This document shows positions 18,609 to 28,261 of a stretch of 64,000 bases of DNA, in pieces. How positions within the stretch are numbered: position 1 is the stretch's first letter; every line of letters starts with the position of its first letter. The DNA is taken from contig NZ_WLZU01000004.1 in the NCBI RefSeq assembly GCF_009870755.1, forward strand, positions 1-64,000. The letters are read 5' to 3'. Below the pieces are notes generated by a model. It was given only the letters and a program-made list of their open reading frames with translations, had not been told where the DNA came from and did not search any database. Origin of the DNA: Streptococcus halichoeri (lineage in GTDB: Bacteria; Bacillota; Bacilli; Lactobacillales; Streptococcaceae). Both the position numbers and the translations under genes were made by a program.

Positions 18609-19496
18609 TTATTTTGCTGCTGTTAATCGAGAATGCAGTCTCTTACCAATAAAACGAGCTGATAGATTAAATAATAGTATAAAGACTAGTAAGACTGCTG
18701 CGCTACCAGCAGAAACTAAGGTGGCATCTGGAATAGTCCCTTCACTATTAACCTTCCAAATATGCACAGCTAAGGTTTCTGATTGACGAAAGATAGAGAT
18801 GGGGCTCGTGACGCTTAGAGGGTTCCAATTATGCCAATCAAGCGCTGGTGCAGATTGACCAGCTGTATAAATGAGGGCTGCTGCTTCACCAAAAATACGG
18901 CCTGAAGCAAGCACAATACCCGTTACGATACTAGGTAGTGCCTCTGGTACGACAACATAAAAGACTGTCTCCCAACGAGAAAGGCCTAAAGCAAGCCCTG
19001 CTTCCCGCTGCGTATGGTGTACGTGCAGTAAACTGTCCTCAACATTTCGGGTCATCTGGGGTAAATTAAATACTGTAAGAGCTAAGGCACCAGAAATAAT
19101 GGAAAAACCATATTGAAATTGGACCACAAAAATCAAGTAACCAAATAAACCAACAACCACTGATGGTAAGGAAGACAAAATTTCAATACAAGTGCGAATA
19201 AAATTAGTCAATGGGCCTTTTTTAGCATATTCTGCTAAATATATTCCAGCACCTGTTGACAAGGGAATGGAAATTAATAAGGTAATAACTAATAGAAAAA
19301 AGGAGTTATACAATTGAATCCCAATCCCACCGCCAGCTTCGTAAGAGGAAGATTGTCCTGTCAGAAAATGCCAGCTAATGTGTGGTAAACCACGCAGTAA
19401 GATAAAGAGAATTAGTGAAGCCAAGATAGCTACAATAATTCCAGCAATACTATAAAGAATACCTGTTGCTAATTTATCGAGCTTTTTAGCGTTCAT
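18609..19496 (-). CDS. pstA: phosphate ABC transporter permease PstA
   Basis: This 295-aa inner-membrane permease has about six hydrophobic segments and the EAA-type loop EAGLALGLSRWETVFYVVVPEALPSIVTG, where the ATPase docks. Its start overlaps the end of pstC by 11 bp, which argues for coupled translation. Family and operon position agree. Confidence 0.94.
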   Translation of the reverse strand: MNAKKLDKLATGILYSIAGIIVAILASLILFILLRGLPHISWHFLTGQSSSYEAGGGIGIQLYNSFFLLVITLLISIPLSTGAGIYLAEYAKKGPLTNFIRTCIEILSSLPSVVVGLFGYLIFVVQFQYGFSIISGALALTVFNLPQMTRNVEDSLLHVHHTQREAGLALGLSRWETVFYVVVPEALPSIVTGIVLASGRIFGEAAALIYTAGQSAPALDWHNWNPLSVTSPISIFRQSETLAVHIWKVNSEGTIPDATLVSAGSAAVLLVFILLFNLSARFIGKRLHSRLTAAK

Positions 19497-20421
19497 AGTT
19501 TCTCTTTCTCTCTTTCGTAATTAATTTGACTAAGGTATTAAAGGCAAGACTCATTAATAAAAGCACAAGGGCCAAGGACCATAGAACATTGTTTTGAACC
19601 GTACCCATTACAGTATTACCAATTCCCATTGTAAGTACAGACGTTAGAGTGGCCGCTGGTGTAGTCAAAGAAGTTGGCATGACAGCTGAGTTGCCGACAA
19701 CCATTTGAATCGCTAGCGCCTCACCAAAAGCTCTAGCCATCCCAAAGATAATCGCCGTAAAGATACCCGGGCGAGCAGCATTTAAGACAACACGCCAAAT
19801 AGTCTGCCAGCGAGTAGCTCCCATTGCCATACTCGCTTCGCGATAATGCCTAGGCACTGCTCGTAAGCTATCTGTTGTCATAAATGTAACGGTTGGTAAA
19901 ATCATAACAAAGAGGACAAATACACCTGAGAGGATCCCAAAGCCGGTACCACCAAAAATGGAACGGACAAATGGGACAACAATCTGCAAACCAATAAACC
20001 CATACACAACCGAAGGAATGCCAACCAGTAATTCTACTGCTGGTTGTAGCAATTTAGCACCGTACTTTGGTGAAATTTCCGTCATAAAAACAGCTGCGCC
20101 AATGGCAAAAGGTGTGGCAATCAAAGCCGATAATATGGTCACCAAAAAGGAACCAGAAATCATTGGTAAAGCTCCCAAATAAGGAAGACCCCTGCTATCT
20201 TTTACACTGGGTTGCCATTCTTTACCAAACAGGAAATCAAATAAGTTAATATGATTAACAAAAAATGTTGACAGGCCTTTTTGGGCCACAAAGATTAAAA
20301 TCATTGCCACGATAAAAACAATTAATGCTAAACATAAAAAGGTAATTGTGCGACCAAATTTTTCTAAGCGCGAATTTTTTGAAGGTGATGCTAATGTCTT
20401 AGCCAAATCCTGATTTTTCAT
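19486..20421 (-). CDS. pstC: phosphate ABC transporter permease PstC
   Basis: This 311-aa permease has six predicted membrane segments and the EAA loop EASMAMGATRWQTIWRVVLNAARPG. The ATG at 20421 is chosen because AGTGGGGG lies 5 nt upstream; a longer frame to 20457 would overlap pstS. It follows pstS by 10 bp. Confidence 0.93.
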   Translation of the reverse strand: MKNQDLAKTLASPSKNSRLEKFGRTITFLCLALIVFIVAMILIFVAQKGLSTFFVNHINLFDFLFGKEWQPSVKDSRGLPYLGALPMISGSFLVTILSALIATPFAIGAAVFMTEISPKYGAKLLQPAVELLVGIPSVVYGFIGLQIVVPFVRSIFGGTGFGILSGVFVLFVMILPTVTFMTTDSLRAVPRHYREASMAMGATRWQTIWRVVLNAARPGIFTAIIFGMARAFGEALAIQMVVGNSAVMPTSLTTPAATLTSVLTMGIGNTVMGTVQNNVLWSLALVLLLMSLAFNTLVKLITKERKRNYER

Positions 20422-20431
20422 AATTCCCCCA

Positions 20432-21298
20432 CTACTTTTTAGATACTGTGCCGTCATAGCTTTTAACGACTTTCATATCTGAGATAGAGATATATCCCAT
20501 GTGCTTCACAATCTTTGTTTGAACTTCTTCTGAGCGCATGAAGTCAAGAAATTCTTTGGTAAGCCCCTCTGCTTGACCATTGGTATACATATGTTCGTAA
20601 GACCAGAGTGGCCAGTCATTGGTTGCAACATTTTTTGCATTGGGTTCAAAACCGTTCAATGTTAAGGATTTAACAGAATCATCAACATAGGAGAAAGCTA
20701 GATAGGAGATGGCTCCAGGCGTTTGAGAAACAATGGATTTAACCATGCCATTGGAATCTTGTTCTTGTGCTTGTTTGGCATGGGTATTGCCCATGATCAC
20801 CGTATCAAAAGTCGCACGTGAACCTGAACTTGCTGCGCGGTTGATTACAGAAATCTCTAAATTCTGGCCACCAACTTGCTTCCAGTTGGTATACTCACCA
20901 GCAAAAATCTTGCGCAACTGCTCAGTAGTTAAATTAGAGACCTTGACTTTGGAGTTGGCAATCACAGCTAAGCCTGCTACAGCCACTTGATGATCAACTA
21001 GTTTTGTTGCATTAATCCCTTCTTTTTCTTCAGCAAACAAATCACTGTTCCCAATCTGGACTGACTTTGACTGAACTTGTGACAGTCCGGTACCAGAGCC
21101 GCCCCCTTGGACATTGATCGTCTTTCCTAAGTGGTGATGACCAAATTCGTCTGCAACCGCCTCTACCAAGGGTTGGAGCGCTGTTGAGCCCACCGCCGTA
21201 ATGGACTCGCCTTTTTGAATCCAGCTAGAACAAGCTGTTAACAAGAAACTTGATACTGCTAACAAGCTGACTAAAAAGAATTTCTTTTTCATATGCAT
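20432..21298 (-). CDS. pstS: phosphate-binding lipoprotein PstS
   Basis: This 288-aa extracellular phosphate receptor is the first gene of the operon. The signal peptide [17 protein letters not shown] ends in the lipobox FLLTAC, with the lipidated Cys at 23. Phosphate-binding signatures of the family are visible: [23 protein letters not shown] and [18 protein letters not shown] lies about 9 nt before the first ATG, so MHMKKK is used; the third codon is an alternative start. Confidence 0.94.
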   Translation of the reverse strand: MHMKKKFFLVSLLAVSSFLLTACSSWIQKGESITAVGSTALQPLVEAVADEFGHHHLGKTINVQGGGSGTGLSQVQSKSVQIGNSDLFAEEKEGINATKLVDHQVAVAGLAVIANSKVKVSNLTTEQLRKIFAGEYTNWKQVGGQNLEISVINRAASSGSRATFDTVIMGNTHAKQAQEQDSNGMVKSIVSQTPGAISYLAFSYVDDSVKSLTLNGFEPNAKNVATNDWPLWSYEHMYTNGQAEGLTKEFLDFMRSEEVQTKIVKHMGYISISDMKVVKSYDGTVSKK

Positions 21299-21428
21299 GA
21301 TTATTTTCCTAACGTTAGACTAAAAAATGAGATAATATGCTAATTTTAGCTCAAAAACTATAGTACCATATCTATTAAACCTTTAAAAGTCATTTCGACT
21401 TAAAATTAATGTCGCAAAAGTAAGGTTA

Positions 21429-22733
21429 CTAAAAACGTAACCCCTTTGGAAAACTGTTTTTTAAGGTATCTCCGACTACCTTTGAAAAACCAATTCCTAG
21501 CCCCTGGACAGTCACTAAATACCAGTCAGTAGGCAAAGTCTGGCTTAGTTTTAGGGAATGCCCGGCAACATATTTTCTAAAAGCCTCTTCATCAATAGCT
21601 AGGCTTAGGTTGACGTCCTTGGGGCCAAGTGCTAAGCCCAAAGCAAAGGACGGCTCAAAGCGTTTTTTCTTAAAAGTGCCAAGTTCTAGGCCGTTTCTAG
21701 CGATACGAATGCCACGTAGGTCAGGTAAATCACTAGGTAGCAAGTAGAGGTGATCACCAAAGGTCTGCAAAATACCATCTAAAGAAGTGGTCAAGTGGTG
21801 CTTTGCAAATGCATGCCAGAGCTGCTTTTGCTCTTGTGTCAGGTTGCTTCTCGAGCTTTTACGCCTTGGTTCTTTACCAATTGGCCTCGTATCACGCAAT
21901 CTCGCGACAAACTGGCCTTCACCCACAAAGTGATGGGGATACATGCGCGCCACCTGAGAAAGGCCTAGGCCAGGAGTCATTCCATTAAGTAGTGGCAGTT
22001 CCTCAAGTTCTAGTGGGTAATCGTCTAACAACCACTGGACAACTTCTTCATTTTCTTCAGGCGACCAGGTACACGTTGAGTAAACCAAAACACCACCTGG
22101 TTTTAACATTTTTAAAGCATCCTGTAGGATTTCTTTTTGCAGTTCAGCACATTCCTTAGGATAATTCGGGTGCCAATAAGCCATCGCTGCTGGATCTTTA
22201 CGAAACATTCCTTCGCCAGAACAAGGCGCATCTAAAACAATCATATCAAAATAGTCTCGAAAAACGTTCGCAAGCCGCTGAGCAGATTCATTAGTGACAA
22301 TCACATTACGAGCACCGAAACGTTCGATATTCTCAACCAGAGTCTGACTTCGCTTTTTGGAAATGTCATTACTGACAAGCAAACCTGTATTATTCAAGTA
22401 AGCAAGTAAATGAGTTGATTTGCCGCCTGGTGCTGCTGCTAAATCTAATACTTTCATCCCAGGTGAGGGCTGAGCGACTTGGCCGACCATTTGCGCTGCC
22501 GGTTCTTGTGAGTAGACCAGACCAGTCACATGATCAATACTTCTCCCTGAAATCTTTCCATAATACCCCCATGGTGTCTTGGGAATTGGGTTTTCATAGG
22601 TTTTAACAACTGGCTTTAGTGGGTTAACTCGAAAAGCACTAACTGCACTTTCATCAAAAGAAGAAAAGAATACTTCAGCTTCTAAGCCAAGTATTGCTTT
22701 GTATTTATTCATAAAATCAGTCGGTAGATTCAT
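21429..22733 (-). CDS. rsmF: rRNA cytosine-C5 methyltransferase (RsmF/YebU, NOL1/NOP2/Sun family)
   Basis: This 434-aa RNA m5C methyltransferase has SAM site VLDLAAAPGGKST, the PCSGEGMFRKD cysteine that helps release product, and the nucleophile cysteine in STCTWSPEEN. The C-terminal region (about 300-434) is the RsmF-like RNA-binding extension, ending LGIGFSKVVGDTLKNSFPKGL. It should methylate 16S rRNA; the exact base is inferred from family. It starts 5 bp after the inositol-phosphatase-like gene, so the two are probably cotranscribed. Confidence 0.9.
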   Translation of the reverse strand: MNLPTDFMNKYKAILGLEAEVFFSSFDESAVSAFRVNPLKPVVKTYENPIPKTPWGYYGKISGRSIDHVTGLVYSQEPAAQMVGQVAQPSPGMKVLDLAAAPGGKSTHLLAYLNNTGLLVSNDISKKRSQTLVENIERFGARNVIVTNESAQRLANVFRDYFDMIVLDAPCSGEGMFRKDPAAMAYWHPNYPKECAELQKEILQDALKMLKPGGVLVYSTCTWSPEENEEVVQWLLDDYPLELEELPLLNGMTPGLGLSQVARMYPHHFVGEGQFVARLRDTRPIGKEPRRKSSRSNLTQEQKQLWHAFAKHHLTTSLDGILQTFGDHLYLLPSDLPDLRGIRIARNGLELGTFKKKRFEPSFALGLALGPKDVNLSLAIDEEAFRKYVAGHSLKLSQTLPTDWYLVTVQGLGIGFSKVVGDTLKNSFPKGLRF

Positions 22734-22738
22734 ATTGC

Positions 22739-23509
22739 TTACTGTTCACCCTTTTGTGTAATTGCTAAGATGGCCGGTACGAGTGATTTCGGCACAAACA
22801 TAATTTTCTGGGGACTCATAAAATCTGGTTCCTGTCCATCAATAGTTAGAGTCTGATAACCCAAGGCTTCGCCTAAAATCTTAGCAGCTGCATAGTCCCA
22901 TGGTTGGATATAGGAAAAATAGGCAAGCAATTGCTGGCGCATAACCCGCATCATCGAAATGCCCGCGCTACCATATATTCGGACTCCTAAGGTCTGATTG
23001 ATAAACGCTTGAATATTATGGTCATTAGCCAATAAAAGTCCTGCATTACAGGCAACAAGTGAGCGCTCCAAGTTGACCTCTTGAAGTGGTTCGACACTGC
23101 GGTCATTCACAGTGATCGGAAATTGACCGCCACCAGCTAATAATAAGTCTTGTACCACATCATAGATTAAGCCAAACTGACCATGACCATTCTCATAATA
23201 GGCAACCATGATGGCATAGTTATCCTTTTGAACAACAAAATTCAGCGTGCCATCAATGGGATCTAAAACCCAAACAGAACCATCTGTTATATCATGGCGA
23301 ACATTGTCTTCTTCTGCTAGAATGTGATCATCTGGATAGCGCTCGTGAATGGCCTCAATAAGAAAGTTCTGAATTTCCTTGTCTAGATTTGTAACCAAAT
23401 CATCGGCCTTAGACTTGACGTGGACATCTAGTTGTCCTTGCTGATGGACTTTGAGATAGTCAGCAGCCTGATTAATCATTGTTTTTGCAAATTCAAACTT
23501 ATTTTTCAA
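22739..23509 (-). CDS. inositol monophosphatase family protein
   Basis: This 256-aa sugar-phosphatase-like protein has the metal-binding motifs of the family: [18 protein letters not shown] and, near the C-terminus, [14 protein letters not shown]. Substrates may be inositol-phosphate, 3'-phosphoadenosine phosphate or a sugar phosphate; sequence alone cannot decide. I use a TTG start at 23509 (LKNKFEFAK), with AAGGA about 11 nt upstream, because the family usually starts there. The open frame runs 58 codons further upstream, but only as an overlap with the next gene. The start overlaps UPF0223 by 11 bp. Confidence 0.82.
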   Translation of the reverse strand: MKNKFEFAKTMINQAADYLKVHQQGQLDVHVKSKADDLVTNLDKEIQNFLIEAIHERYPDDHILAEEDNVRHDITDGSVWVLDPIDGTLNFVVQKDNYAIMVAYYENGHGQFGLIYDVVQDLLLAGGGQFPITVNDRSVEPLQEVNLERSLVACNAGLLLANDHNIQAFINQTLGVRIYGSAGISMMRVMRQQLLAYFSYIQPWDYAAAKILGEALGYQTLTIDGQEPDFMSPQKIMFVPKSLVPAILAITQKGEQ

Positions 23510-23777
23510 CTGTAAAAAATCCTTTTTTAAGTTCCTTAGCCTTTTGGACTGTTTTATAGGTAGAATAGCCACTGCTTTTACCAAATTGCTTATCAATTTG
23601 TTTTTCTTGCGCCTTGCTTTTAACAACTTGTTTAAAGGCATGATATGCTTGTAGTACTGTCGTTGCATCAGCTTTTGACTCATAGGCTAATTCGACCTGA
23701 TTCAAAAAATGAAGCACTGAGACAATTTCATCAGTGCTCCAACTTGCATCGAGAGGATAGTGATAATTGGTAGTCAT
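23499..23777 (-). CDS. UPF0223 family protein
   Basis: This small acidic/basic helical protein of 92 aa (opening [19 protein letters not shown]) belongs to the conserved Firmicute UPF0223 family, whose function is unknown. The ATG at 23777 has GAGGGA about 5 nt upstream. It sits between spxA and the inositol-phosphatase-like gene with 1-bp and 11-bp junctions, so the three genes form one tight operon. Confidence 0.85.
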   Translation of the reverse strand: MTTNYHYPLDASWSTDEIVSVLHFLNQVELAYESKADATTVLQAYHAFKQVVKSKAQEKQIDKQFGKSSGYSTYKTVQKAKELKKGFFTVEK

Positions 23778-23778
23778 C

Positions 23779-24183
23779 TTATCCCTCGATTTCTGCACGA
23801 ATTGTGGCTTCGCGTAGTTCTTGTTTGCGATAGTCTCTAGGAAGAAAGGCACGAATTTCATCTTCATTGAAACCTATCTGCATCCGCTTATCATCCATGA
23901 TGATTGGCCGGCGCAGCAAACTTGGATTGGTAGCAATCAATTCAATCAAATCCGAAATCGACAAATCTTCAACATCAATGTCCAGTTTCTGAAAGACTTT
24001 AGACCGTGTAGAGATAATATCTTCTGTTCCATTTTCTGTAAACGACAAAATGGTCATCAATTCATCGTGATTCAAGGGGCTTGTTATAATATTATGTTCT
24101 TCAAAATCAACTTCATGCTTTAAGAGCCATGTTCTTGCTTTACGACAAGAAGTACAACTTGGTGATAAAAATAAGGTAACCAT
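23779..24183 (-). CDS. spxA: transcriptional regulator SpxA (ArsC/Spx family)
   Basis: This 134-aa Spx protein binds the RNA polymerase alpha C-terminal domain and redirects transcription under thiol and oxidative stress. It has the CxxC redox switch (Cys10-Thr-Ser-Cys13) in a thioredoxin-like fold and the RRPI motif ([17 protein letters not shown]) of the RNA polymerase-binding face. The ATG at 24183 has GAGGAA about 5 nt upstream. Streptococci usually carry two Spx proteins; the sequence resembles the SpxA1 type. Confidence 0.9.
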   Translation of the reverse strand: MVTLFLSPSCTSCRKARTWLLKHEVDFEEHNIITSPLNHDELMTILSFTENGTEDIISTRSKVFQKLDIDVEDLSISDLIELIATNPSLLRRPIIMDDKRMQIGFNEDEIRAFLPRDYRKQELREATIRAEIEG

Positions 24184-24225
24184 ATCATTCCTCAATTGTT
24201 TTTGCTTACCTCATTATACAAAAAT

Positions 24226-25158
24226 TTAATTAAATTGGCTATCTTTTTTCCAATTTAATGCAATTTCTTTATCATGGTTAAGTTGGTCCACTAGTTCTTC
24301 AATGCCCTCAAATTTTTCCATATTACGAATCTTATCAAGCCAGATAATTTCTAAAGACTCACCATAAAGTTCACCATCAAAACCAAAAATATTAACTTCT
24401 AAGCGCATCTCTTTTCCACCAAAAGTGACATTCTTACCAATACTGGTCATAGAGCGGTAGCGATTCCCCCGGACCACGACATCAGTCACATAGACCCCAT
24501 CGGCTGGGATAAAAGTGCGGTCAATCGGTGCTAAATTTGCTGTAGGAAAACCAATGGTCCGACCACGAGCATCACCATGAACAACCATACCTCGTGTAGA
24601 AAATTGATAACCTAGCAAGCGATTAGCCTGGGCAACTTCGCCAGCATAGATAGCCTCTCGTATCCAGGTGGAGGAAATTTTCCGACCAGCTTCTTGCAAT
24701 TTTGGCATGGTATAGACAGTACCTGCAAAATTACGTCGCAAATAATCACTATCGGTGCGATTATGACCAAATTTATAATCAAAGCCCACCACGATATACT
24801 TAGGGTTAAGTTTTCCGATAAACGATTCAATAAAGTCATCCGAGGAAATTTTTGAAAAGGTTGTGGTAAAATCTGTTAAATACAAACGCTTAACACCATA
24901 TTCGGCAAATTTTTGGTAACGTAAATCAGGGCGTGTAATATGTAAGAGAAGATCTGGTTGATATTTAACAAAAGCAAGCTTGGGACTTTCATTAAAGGTG
25001 AAACTAACCACATCAAGTCCTTCTGCCTGGGCTAGAGTCTGCGCTTTATCAAACAAGGACTTATGTCCTCGGTGTAAGCCATCAAAGTAGCCTAAAACAA
25101 GCACTGTCGGCTTGGATTCATGAATGTCTTGATAGGTTTCAATCTGTTGAATGTCCAT
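24226..25158 (-). CDS. ribF: bifunctional riboflavin kinase / FAD synthetase
   Basis: This 310-aa enzyme makes FMN and then FAD from riboflavin. The N-terminal nucleotidyltransferase half has GYFDGLHRGH (about 23-32) and the C-terminal flavokinase half has GFPTANL. The order and length are standard for bacterial RibF. It follows truB by 11 bp, the usual truB-ribF pairing. Confidence 0.94.
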   Translation of the reverse strand: MDIQQIETYQDIHESKPTVLVLGYFDGLHRGHKSLFDKAQTLAQAEGLDVVSFTFNESPKLAFVKYQPDLLLHITRPDLRYQKFAEYGVKRLYLTDFTTTFSKISSDDFIESFIGKLNPKYIVVGFDYKFGHNRTDSDYLRRNFAGTVYTMPKLQEAGRKISSTWIREAIYAGEVAQANRLLGYQFSTRGMVVHGDARGRTIGFPTANLAPIDRTFIPADGVYVTDVVVRGNRYRSMTSIGKNVTFGGKEMRLEVNIFGFDGELYGESLEIIWLDKIRNMEKFEGIEELVDQLNHDKEIALNWKKDSQFN

Positions 25159-25169
25159 AATATTCCTAT

Positions 25170-26054
25170 TTATTCTATTAATACTTTTTTGGGTTTGTAA
25201 GCTTTTGATCTACGCTCTAAAATGGCAACCAATTTTTGTTTATAAAAAGCAGCCACTAATGGCGCCTCTACGGCTAAGATGACCTGTCGACCAAAGCTAA
25301 TATCAGTATAGGCAGCTTGACTAAGTTGAACCTGTGGCAAATCTGCTACTCCTGCTTCGATGGGCAATAAGAAGGACCAATCGTTGGCTTTTAGCTTAGA
25401 CGAAATTTCTTCTAGGCTAAGTGCTGAATCAATAGCTAAGCCGGCAGCAGCCGTTCGTTGTAAATAAGACATATGGCTGGCGTAACCTAGTTTTTGCCCC
25501 AAATCTACAGCCAGTGTTCGCACATAAGTCCCTTTGCCACAGGTGACCTTAAAACCAAAACGGCATAAGTCTTTTTCAAAGACAAGCGGCGTTGTGCGTT
25601 CAAAGCTTTTAATCTGAACCTGGCGCTTCGGACGCTCTACTGATTGGCCAGCACGGGCATATTCGTACAGCTTACGTCCCTTGACTTTTACTGCAGAATA
25701 CATCGGAGGAATTTGTTCAATTTCACCTAAAAAACTAGTCATAGCCTGATCAACCATTGCTTCGGTCAGATCAGAAGACACTGGCGTCCTCTGAACAATC
25801 TCACCACTAGCATCTTCTGTTGATGTGGCATAACCCAGGGTGATTTGACCTTGGTAGCTCTTACCAGCATCGCTCATGTATTCAATGACCCGCGTTGCTC
25901 GTCCAACTGCAATCGGTAATACTCCCACTACATCCGGGTCCAGGGTCCCTCCATGTCCAATTTTTTTCTCATGAAGCATCCGTCGCAGCTTAAATACAAC
26001 ATCATGCGAAGTCATACCTGCGTCTTTTTTGACATTGATAATTCCCGATTTCAT
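25170..26054 (-). CDS. truB: tRNA pseudouridine-55 synthase
   Basis: This 294-aa enzyme makes pseudouridine 55 in the T-loop of tRNAs. The catalytic aspartate is Asp39 in [12 protein letters not shown]; the downstream [13 protein letters not shown] motif is also family-typical. The length is normal and includes a short PUA-like C-terminus. It forms an operon with ribF. Confidence 0.95.
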   Translation of the reverse strand: MKSGIINVKKDAGMTSHDVVFKLRRMLHEKKIGHGGTLDPDVVGVLPIAVGRATRVIEYMSDAGKSYQGQITLGYATSTEDASGEIVQRTPVSSDLTEAMVDQAMTSFLGEIEQIPPMYSAVKVKGRKLYEYARAGQSVERPKRQVQIKSFERTTPLVFEKDLCRFGFKVTCGKGTYVRTLAVDLGQKLGYASHMSYLQRTAAAGLAIDSALSLEEISSKLKANDWSFLLPIEAGVADLPQVQLSQAAYTDISFGRQVILAVEAPLVAAFYKQKLVAILERRSKAYKPKKVLIE

Positions 26055-26186
26055 CTACTTTATTCTTTCTTATAACTTATTTATTATAACGCCATTGAAA
26101 GAACTTTGACAAGCAATCAGTCTTAGTCGTCACCAACTTGCAATGTCAAAGTATCAAGCGTACACTGAGTGTTCTTATCCGATTAT

Positions 26187-27518
26187 CTAGAGCTCATCAA
26201 ATTTGGCTCGCATCGTTGGATTGTGTCGCGTTAATTTTTTCACAGACACATCCTCTAGTTTATTGTTAGCTAGACGCAACTGGTTTTCGCTGGTCGTTAA
26301 GAAACGCTTGACTTCCTCCATGCGTTTGATTGATTTGTCAATTTCGTCAATCGCCTTTTTAAAGTTTTGGCTGGCAGAATTATAGTTTTTAGCAAAAGCA
26401 GTCTTGAAGTGATCCAGATCTTCTTCAAAATGGGTAATGTCAATATGCTGTTCCCTTACAAGAGCTAGTTCCTGCTTGTAGTGAAGAGCATTTAAAGCGG
26501 CATTACGCAATAAGCCAATCAACTGGATGAATAATTGCGGACGAACAACATACATCTTGGGGAATTCATGACTAACATCAACAATCCCTGTATTATAATA
26601 GTCATTGTCTGCCTCAAGCATGGACACAAGTACAGCATATTCACATTCTTTTTCAGTGCGATCTTTATCCAATTCCTTGAAAAAATCACTGTTTTTATGC
26701 TTGGTTTTGGTCGTATCAGCTTCGTTTTTCATCTCAAACATAATCGAAAGCAGCTCGACGCCATTTTCATCTGTTTCGCGGTAAATAAAGTCTCCCTTGG
26801 ATCCACGTGCTGATAGGGTATTATCCTTGGTGAAAGTTGCATTGGGAAAAGCATAGCTACGCACCTTATTAAATTCGGTTTCAGCATAGTTTTCCAGACT
26901 CTCGCCAATGGCTTTAGTGGATTGCTGCGCTTTAAAATTTTTATAAAAAGCAACTTGTTCATTTGCAGCGGTTAATTGAGCATCATAGTAAGATTTCAAT
27001 GCATTAACTGATAATTGACTTTCTTTTTCTTGCAGAGCCAGCTGGCTTTGCGCCTGATCCCGTTCTTTTTCGATTTTCACTAATTGCTCCTGGTAAGCAC
27101 GCGCTTGCTCAAGTGAGAGTTTATCTAGTTGATGTTGTAACTGGGAGACTTCTTTTTCTTTAGCTGCTAAGCCTTTGGCCAAGTCCAATGCGTTTTGGGA
27201 GCTGAGCTGAGATAGCTTACTCTCTAGTGTCAAGATCTCTTTTTCTTTGTCAGCCAAAAGCTGGTTTTGTTTAAAGTTTTGCTCTTTTGCAAGCTGCTCA
27301 AGCTGACTTTGTAATCCTAAAATCTCTTGTTCCTTTTCTGAGATAGCTTTTTGCAGTTGCGACTGCGAACGTTCCTCAAGGAGCTGGACCTCTTTGTGTA
27401 AGCGATCAGTCAGCTCGTTGTCAAACGCCTCTCCTCGTACTTGAGCCAGGAGTTGACTGTACTCAGACTCATCAATCGTAAAAACAGTCTGGCAATGCGG
27501 ACATTTTATTTCTTTCAT
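26187..27518 (-). CDS. DUF2130 protein: coiled coil plus PD-(D/E)XK-like domain
   Basis: This 443-aa protein of unknown function has three visible parts. The N-terminus has a CPHC (Cys6, Cys9) zinc-ribbon-like half. Residues about 35-190 are a long Gln/Glu/Leu-rich coiled coil with repeated KEKEIL units. The DUF2130 domain (about 200-440) contains GDF (Asp243) and FEMKNE (Glu262, Lys264), a spacing that matches a PD-(D/E)XK nuclease core, as suggested for the related RmuC group. The ATG lies 27 bp after the HsdS-like gene. A role in DNA repair or defence is inferred; no activity is known to me. Confidence 0.75.
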   Translation of the reverse strand: MKEIKCPHCQTVFTIDESEYSQLLAQVRGEAFDNELTDRLHKEVQLLEERSQSQLQKAISEKEQEILGLQSQLEQLAKEQNFKQNQLLADKEKEILTLESKLSQLSSQNALDLAKGLAAKEKEVSQLQHQLDKLSLEQARAYQEQLVKIEKERDQAQSQLALQEKESQLSVNALKSYYDAQLTAANEQVAFYKNFKAQQSTKAIGESLENYAETEFNKVRSYAFPNATFTKDNTLSARGSKGDFIYRETDENGVELLSIMFEMKNEADTTKTKHKNSDFFKELDKDRTEKECEYAVLVSMLEADNDYYNTGIVDVSHEFPKMYVVRPQLFIQLIGLLRNAALNALHYKQELALVREQHIDITHFEEDLDHFKTAFAKNYNSASQNFKKAIDEIDKSIKRMEEVKRFLTTSENQLRLANNKLEDVSVKKLTRHNPTMRAKFDEL

Positions 27519-27545
27519 TTTCTTTCTCTTTTTAATGGAATTATG

Positions 27546-28142
27546 TTAATTAAGATGGCGTTCAATTTCAGCACGAAGGTGATCCCACTCCTGCTTGGCC
27601 CGCAGCATCTTGCGTTGGTAATCATTATAGCCTCTAAGATAACGGCTAATGAGATAATCTTGTTTGACTAGAGGTAATTCTGGAATCGGAATTTCCAGTA
27701 ATTCTTTTGTTGAGAGGTTCATCACATTTTTACCATGGTCAACTGCCTCCAAAAATGCCTGGCCAATCATCGAATCTAGGAAAAATTTAATGTAGTAACC
27801 ACGCACATGTGATGTGGGACGTAGCACCGTTATATTGGAAGAAGCAAGCGTTTCATGGTCTTGTTGATGGAAGACACAGACCTTTTTGACGGTACCCTTA
27901 GAAGCAATCAGCACATCACCATCTTCTAGAATATAGCGCAGGAGTTGCCTGCGATCCTGTTGAAAAGAGCGCAGGCTCTCATAATGAATGCCTTCATTGC
28001 CCATATCTGATAAATTAATAAGGCGAAAGTCACCTGGTGGCAGCTGCTTAGCGATCGCTTTCCCTTTAAAGCATTCTGTCACCTCAGCTAAACGAATCTT
28101 AGGACGGCCATCTTCCAAATAAGCCCTAATCTGCTCTTGCAT
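27546..28142 (-). CDS. stand-alone type I restriction specificity (HsdS)-like protein
   Basis: This 198-aa protein looks like one target-recognition half of an HsdS subunit. It opens with a segment like PKIRLAEVTECFKGKAI, then has the DGDVLIASKGTVKK core, a GKNVMNLSTKELLEIPIPELPLVKQ motif typical of the end of a recognition domain, and a C-terminal helix like the HsdS conserved spacer. A full HsdS has two such halves and about 400 aa. No hsdM or hsdR is in this window. It is adjacent and codirectional with the DUF2130 gene. AAGGAT is 11 nt before the ATG. Confidence 0.75.
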   Translation of the reverse strand: MQEQIRAYLEDGRPKIRLAEVTECFKGKAIAKQLPPGDFRLINLSDMGNEGIHYESLRSFQQDRRQLLRYILEDGDVLIASKGTVKKVCVFHQQDHETLASSNITVLRPTSHVRGYYIKFFLDSMIGQAFLEAVDHGKNVMNLSTKELLEIPIPELPLVKQDYLISRYLRGYNDYQRKMLRAKQEWDHLRAEIERHLN

Positions 28143-28261
28143 TACTCTAGTATCCTTCTATTAAAATATAGTATTTAAATACTACTACATTTCTCCTAAT
28201 TCCTCAAGTGAAAAATGAAAAACAAGGGCTGATATATCCCACTACTGCCTTTTTTCTGACT

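Noticed and set aside
27546-28142. Type I restriction-modification system
   Set aside because: Only a single recognition half is present; there is no hsdM or hsdR in the window, so it is described as a stand-alone protein.
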